Below are positions 14,225 to 16,380 of a stretch of 16,380 nucleotides of DNA, piece by piece. The position numbers and the translations under genes were made by a program. Within the stretch, counting starts at the first letter, position 1, and each line of letters starts with the position of its first letter. Under the pieces are notes generated by a model, which was given only the letters and a program-made list of their open reading frames with translations, was not told where the DNA came from and searched no databases. The stretch spans positions 23,466-39,845 of the forward strand of contig DBPS01000006.1 in NCBI GenBank assembly GCA_002304935.1, given 5' to 3'. Source of the stretch: Candidatus Humimicrobium oleiphilum. Lineage in GTDB: Bacteria > Actinomycetota > Humimicrobiia > Humimicrobiales > Humimicrobiaceae.

Positions 14225-16380
14225 ATGAAAATCAGAGAGTACTTCAGCAAAAAATCCAATATACTGACTTTTGTTTTTCTTTTAATTATCTGTGTTCTGG
14301 GATTTGTGTTAAGAGTCAGAAACCTTGGTTATCTGTCGCTCTGGGGAGATGACGGCCACACATTCATAGGAACAGTAAGCATCCTCAAGCATGGTTATCC
14401 TCTTCTTCCTTCAGGAAATGTTTTGTGGCATGGCATTTTTGACTATTATCTTAAGGCATTGCCCGTCCTTATTTTCGGAGCCAGCGAATTCTCTTTAAGG
14501 ATAGTAAGTGTTTTATTCGGTACGGGAACGATACTTGCAACTTATTTTTTCGGTAAAGAGCTGGCAAACAGATTTGTAGGATTCCTTGGTGCTTTTATAA
14601 TTGCTTTTTCTACATGGTATATTCAGTTTTCCAGGGAAGCCAGATATTATCAGGATTATCAGTTCTTTTATATACTGTCTTTTCTTTTCTTTTATCTGGG
14701 TTTTGTAAAAAACAAAAAACCGTTCAGGGTACTTGCCGTAATTTTTATGGTGCTTACTCCTCTGGTTCACGGAGTAGGAATAGTGCTTATCCTTTTATTT
14801 GTTCTGCTGATTTTTTATAAAGGCAGAAAGTTCTTTAAAAAAGAAATAATAATACCGCTTGCAATAGTTTTTGCGCTTGATGCCGCACAGATAATCAACC
14901 AGGTTTTTTTCTGGAAAGTAGGCAGAAGCTTTTATTCTGAAGGGACCGGACTGCGCTCAATGATCAAGGCATATTTTCAGTTACCCGATCCTTATTATTT
15001 TAATGTAATAAAACTTATGTTCCCAAGGATGTTTTATGTCTTCATGGCGGGGCTTGTATGTTTTATGATTTTTTCAATAATAATTTCTGTCAGGAAAAAT
15101 GCATCAAAAGATAATTATCCTGAAAAAGAAAATTTTATAAAATGGGGAAAGCTGGTATGGCCATATAATTATTTCCTGATACTTTCAAGCTTCATTCTGG
15201 CTGTAATATTTATTTCTCTGGGAAAGATGTACGGTCAGCAGAGATATGCATATTTTCTTATGCCGGTTTTTGTAACCGGTTTTTCTTATACCATCTTTCT
15301 TTTTTCGCTTTTTTTTAAGAAAATAATCACAAGCTTTACTAAAGCAAAGTCTGAAAAAGCCGGAGCAATAATTTTAACAGCAATATTTATTATTTCTTCA
15401 GTGCTGCTTGTAAACGGGATAAAGCCAAAAGAAGCATTATCTCTGCCTTACAGGCCCCATAATGAGAAATTAAATATTTTTTATTCCATTTCCAATTCCT
15501 GGTCAGTACACTGGGATGCCGCAACAGCAGGAAAATATGTGGCAAAGCATGCTGAAGAAGATGATATAATAATTACCACTGATATATATAATTCTCCTCC
15601 CTATACGGGAAGAGTAGATTACTGGCTGTGGACCGGTAATCTGGTTTCCTGGGCTCCTTATCATAATGAAAACGGCAGGATCATTGATGATACTTACGGA
15701 GTGGAACTTTTAAGAAGTCCGATGGCTTTTTTTAATGTCTTAAATGAAAATACCGATAAAAACATATGGGTGATTACCTCCAGGTCCTTATTTACCAAAG
15801 AGCATGTAGATCCTATGATACTTGATGTTTTGGAGAAATCCGGCCAGTATCAGGTACTGACTGCCAGAGATGATACATCAAGGCTTTATTTTTTTCCTGC
15901 AACTGGCCAGGATGCCAGAGTTTTACTTTCAGACGTTTTCCAGTCTGACAATGCCCACATAATAAACCTGAGGGAAAACGGGAAAATATTTTTTGATTTT
16001 ACCAACAAGGCAGCTGAAAAATATCTGGTTTATGGTTTCAGCCATGTGGAAGAAAACAGCGGTACATGGGCTACAGGGCAGACATCTGTTTTATTTTTAA
16101 ATATCGATGATATCAGTTCAGATTACAAACTCACTATCAAGTCAAGACCTCTTGATAATGGCAAGAGCATGCAGAGAATGAATATTCATATAAATGACGA
16201 AAAAATATCTGATTATAAATATGAGAATATAGCTGAATTTGAAAAAATCGAACTAATATTAAAAGGGGAGATTTTTAATAAAGGATTTAATGTGCTGACT
16301 TTTGATTATAAATACAGTACAACTCCCCAGGAGCTTGGTATCAGCAATGATTCAAGAAGCCTTTCTGTCTTTTTTAAAAG
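14225..16380 (+). CDS. ArnT/PMT-like GT-C membrane glycosyltransferase with C-terminal beta domain, cut by window edge
   Basis: The frame is open from the ATG at 14225 to the end of the window (718 full codons), so the stop is outside. Residues 13-420 form a polytopic membrane domain like GT39/PMT_2 enzymes such as ArnT. The first outer loop holds LWGDDGHTF at 39-47 with acidic D42/D43. The next features are SGNVLWHGIFDYYLKALPV (63-81), FSLRIVSVLFGTGTILATYFFG (89-110) and FSREARYYQDY (135-145, typical of this family). From about residue 430 the protein is soluble, with a mixed domain (IIITTDIYNSPP, IWVITSRSLF). From about 610 there is a beta-rich module (SGTWATGQTSVLFLNID, then NVLTFDYKYSTTPQELGISNDSRSLSVFF near the edge), of a type often appended to GT-C proteins. 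There is no Shine-Dalgarno. It would act on the outer membrane face with a polyprenyl-linked sugar, possibly made by the divergent operon. Confidence 0.85.
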   Translation, partial: MKIREYFSKKSNILTFVFLLIICVLGFVLRVRNLGYLSLWGDDGHTFIGTVSILKHGYPLLPSGNVLWHGIFDYYLKALPVLIFGASEFSLRIVSVLFGTGTILATYFFGKELANRFVGFLGAFIIAFSTWYIQFSREARYYQDYQFFYILSFLFFYLGFVKNKKPFRVLAVIFMVLTPLVHGVGIVLILLFVLLIFYKGRKFFKKEIIIPLAIVFALDAAQIINQVFFWKVGRSFYSEGTGLRSMIKAYFQLPDPYYFNVIKLMFPRMFYVFMAGLVCFMIFSIIISVRKNASKDNYPEKENFIKWGKLVWPYNYFLILSSFILAVIFISLGKMYGQQRYAYFLMPVFVTGFSYTIFLFSLFFKKIITSFTKAKSEKAGAIILTAIFIISSVLLVNGIKPKEALSLPYRPHNEKLNIFYSISNSWSVHWDAATAGKYVAKHAEEDDIIITTDIYNSPPYTGRVDYWLWTGNLVSWAPYHNENGRIIDDTYGVELLRSPMAFFNVLNENTDKNIWVITSRSLFTKEHVDPMILDVLEKSGQYQVLTARDDTSRLYFFPATGQDARVLLSDVFQSDNAHIINLRENGKIFFDFTNKAAEKYLVYGFSHVEENSGTWATGQTSVLFLNIDDISSDYKLTIKSRPLDNGKSMQRMNIHINDEKISDYKYENIAEFEKIELILKGEIFNKGFNVLTFDYKYSTTPQELGISNDSRSLSVFFK

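Noticed and set aside
1..16380. Archaeal origin, suggested by DPM1-like, flippase-like and DUF11-like proteins
   Set aside because: Sigma70-like boxes, TTG starts with Shine-Dalgarno, and a T-tailed hairpin terminator fit a bacterium better. All these families also occur in bacteria.
1..16380. CRISPR arrays, tRNA or rRNA genes, insertion sequences, phage or plasmid genes
   Set aside because: No regularly spaced repeats, cloverleaf-like sequences, transposase or integrase motifs were seen on either strand.

Overview
This is a strongly AT-rich, densely coded window made almost entirely of envelope-glycan genes. It carries soluble and membrane glycosyltransferases, a nucleotide-sugar epimerase, a polyprenyl-phosphate glycosyltransferase, a flippase-like membrane protein, a hexapeptide-repeat acyltransferase and a membrane-anchored SGNH hydrolase. 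Sigma70-like boxes, some clear Shine-Dalgarno sequences and TTG starts point to a bacterium. Codons such as ATA, AGA and AGG are frequent. I cannot place it in a phylum. There are no tRNAs, rRNAs, insertion sequences or CRISPR arrays, and no gap longer than about 240 bases lacks a gene.

Layout: (1) 1-1164, minus: GT4 glycosyltransferase cut by the left edge. (2) 1251-5665, plus: a fused GT2-GT4 glycosyltransferase followed by a DUF2723-type GT-C membrane protein with a C-terminal Ig-like domain. (3) 5740-7678, minus: a histidine-free hexapeptide acyltransferase, then a flippase-like (LPG-synthase-TM family) membrane protein. This block converges on (2) through a shared hairpin terminator. (4) 7914-12077, plus: a second GT-C glycosyltransferase, an unrecognised 244-residue membrane protein, a membrane-tethered SGNH hydrolase with a DUF11-like stalk, and a 52-residue single-span protein with a TTG start. 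(5) 12074-14030, minus: an NAD-dependent sugar epimerase overlapping a DPM1/GtrB-like polyprenyl-phosphate glycosyltransferase. (6) 14225 to the right edge, plus: an ArnT/PMT-like GT-C glycosyltransferase, cut by the edge.

Inferred logic: the epimerase makes a nucleotide sugar, the GtrB-like enzyme loads a sugar onto polyprenyl phosphate, and a flippase-like protein could help with lipid or lipid-linked sugar handling. Three different GT-C enzymes would use lipid-linked donors on the outer face of the membrane. The GT4 and GT2-GT4 enzymes act in the cytoplasm. The acyltransferase and the exported SGNH hydrolase suggest addition and removal or transfer of acyl groups. I see no Wzx, Wzy, ABC exporter or priming transferase, so the window is probably part of a larger surface-polysaccharide or glycoprotein locus. 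The least ordinary items are the cassette at 7914-12077 with its orphan proteins, and the acyltransferase with a tyrosine where a catalytic histidine is expected.
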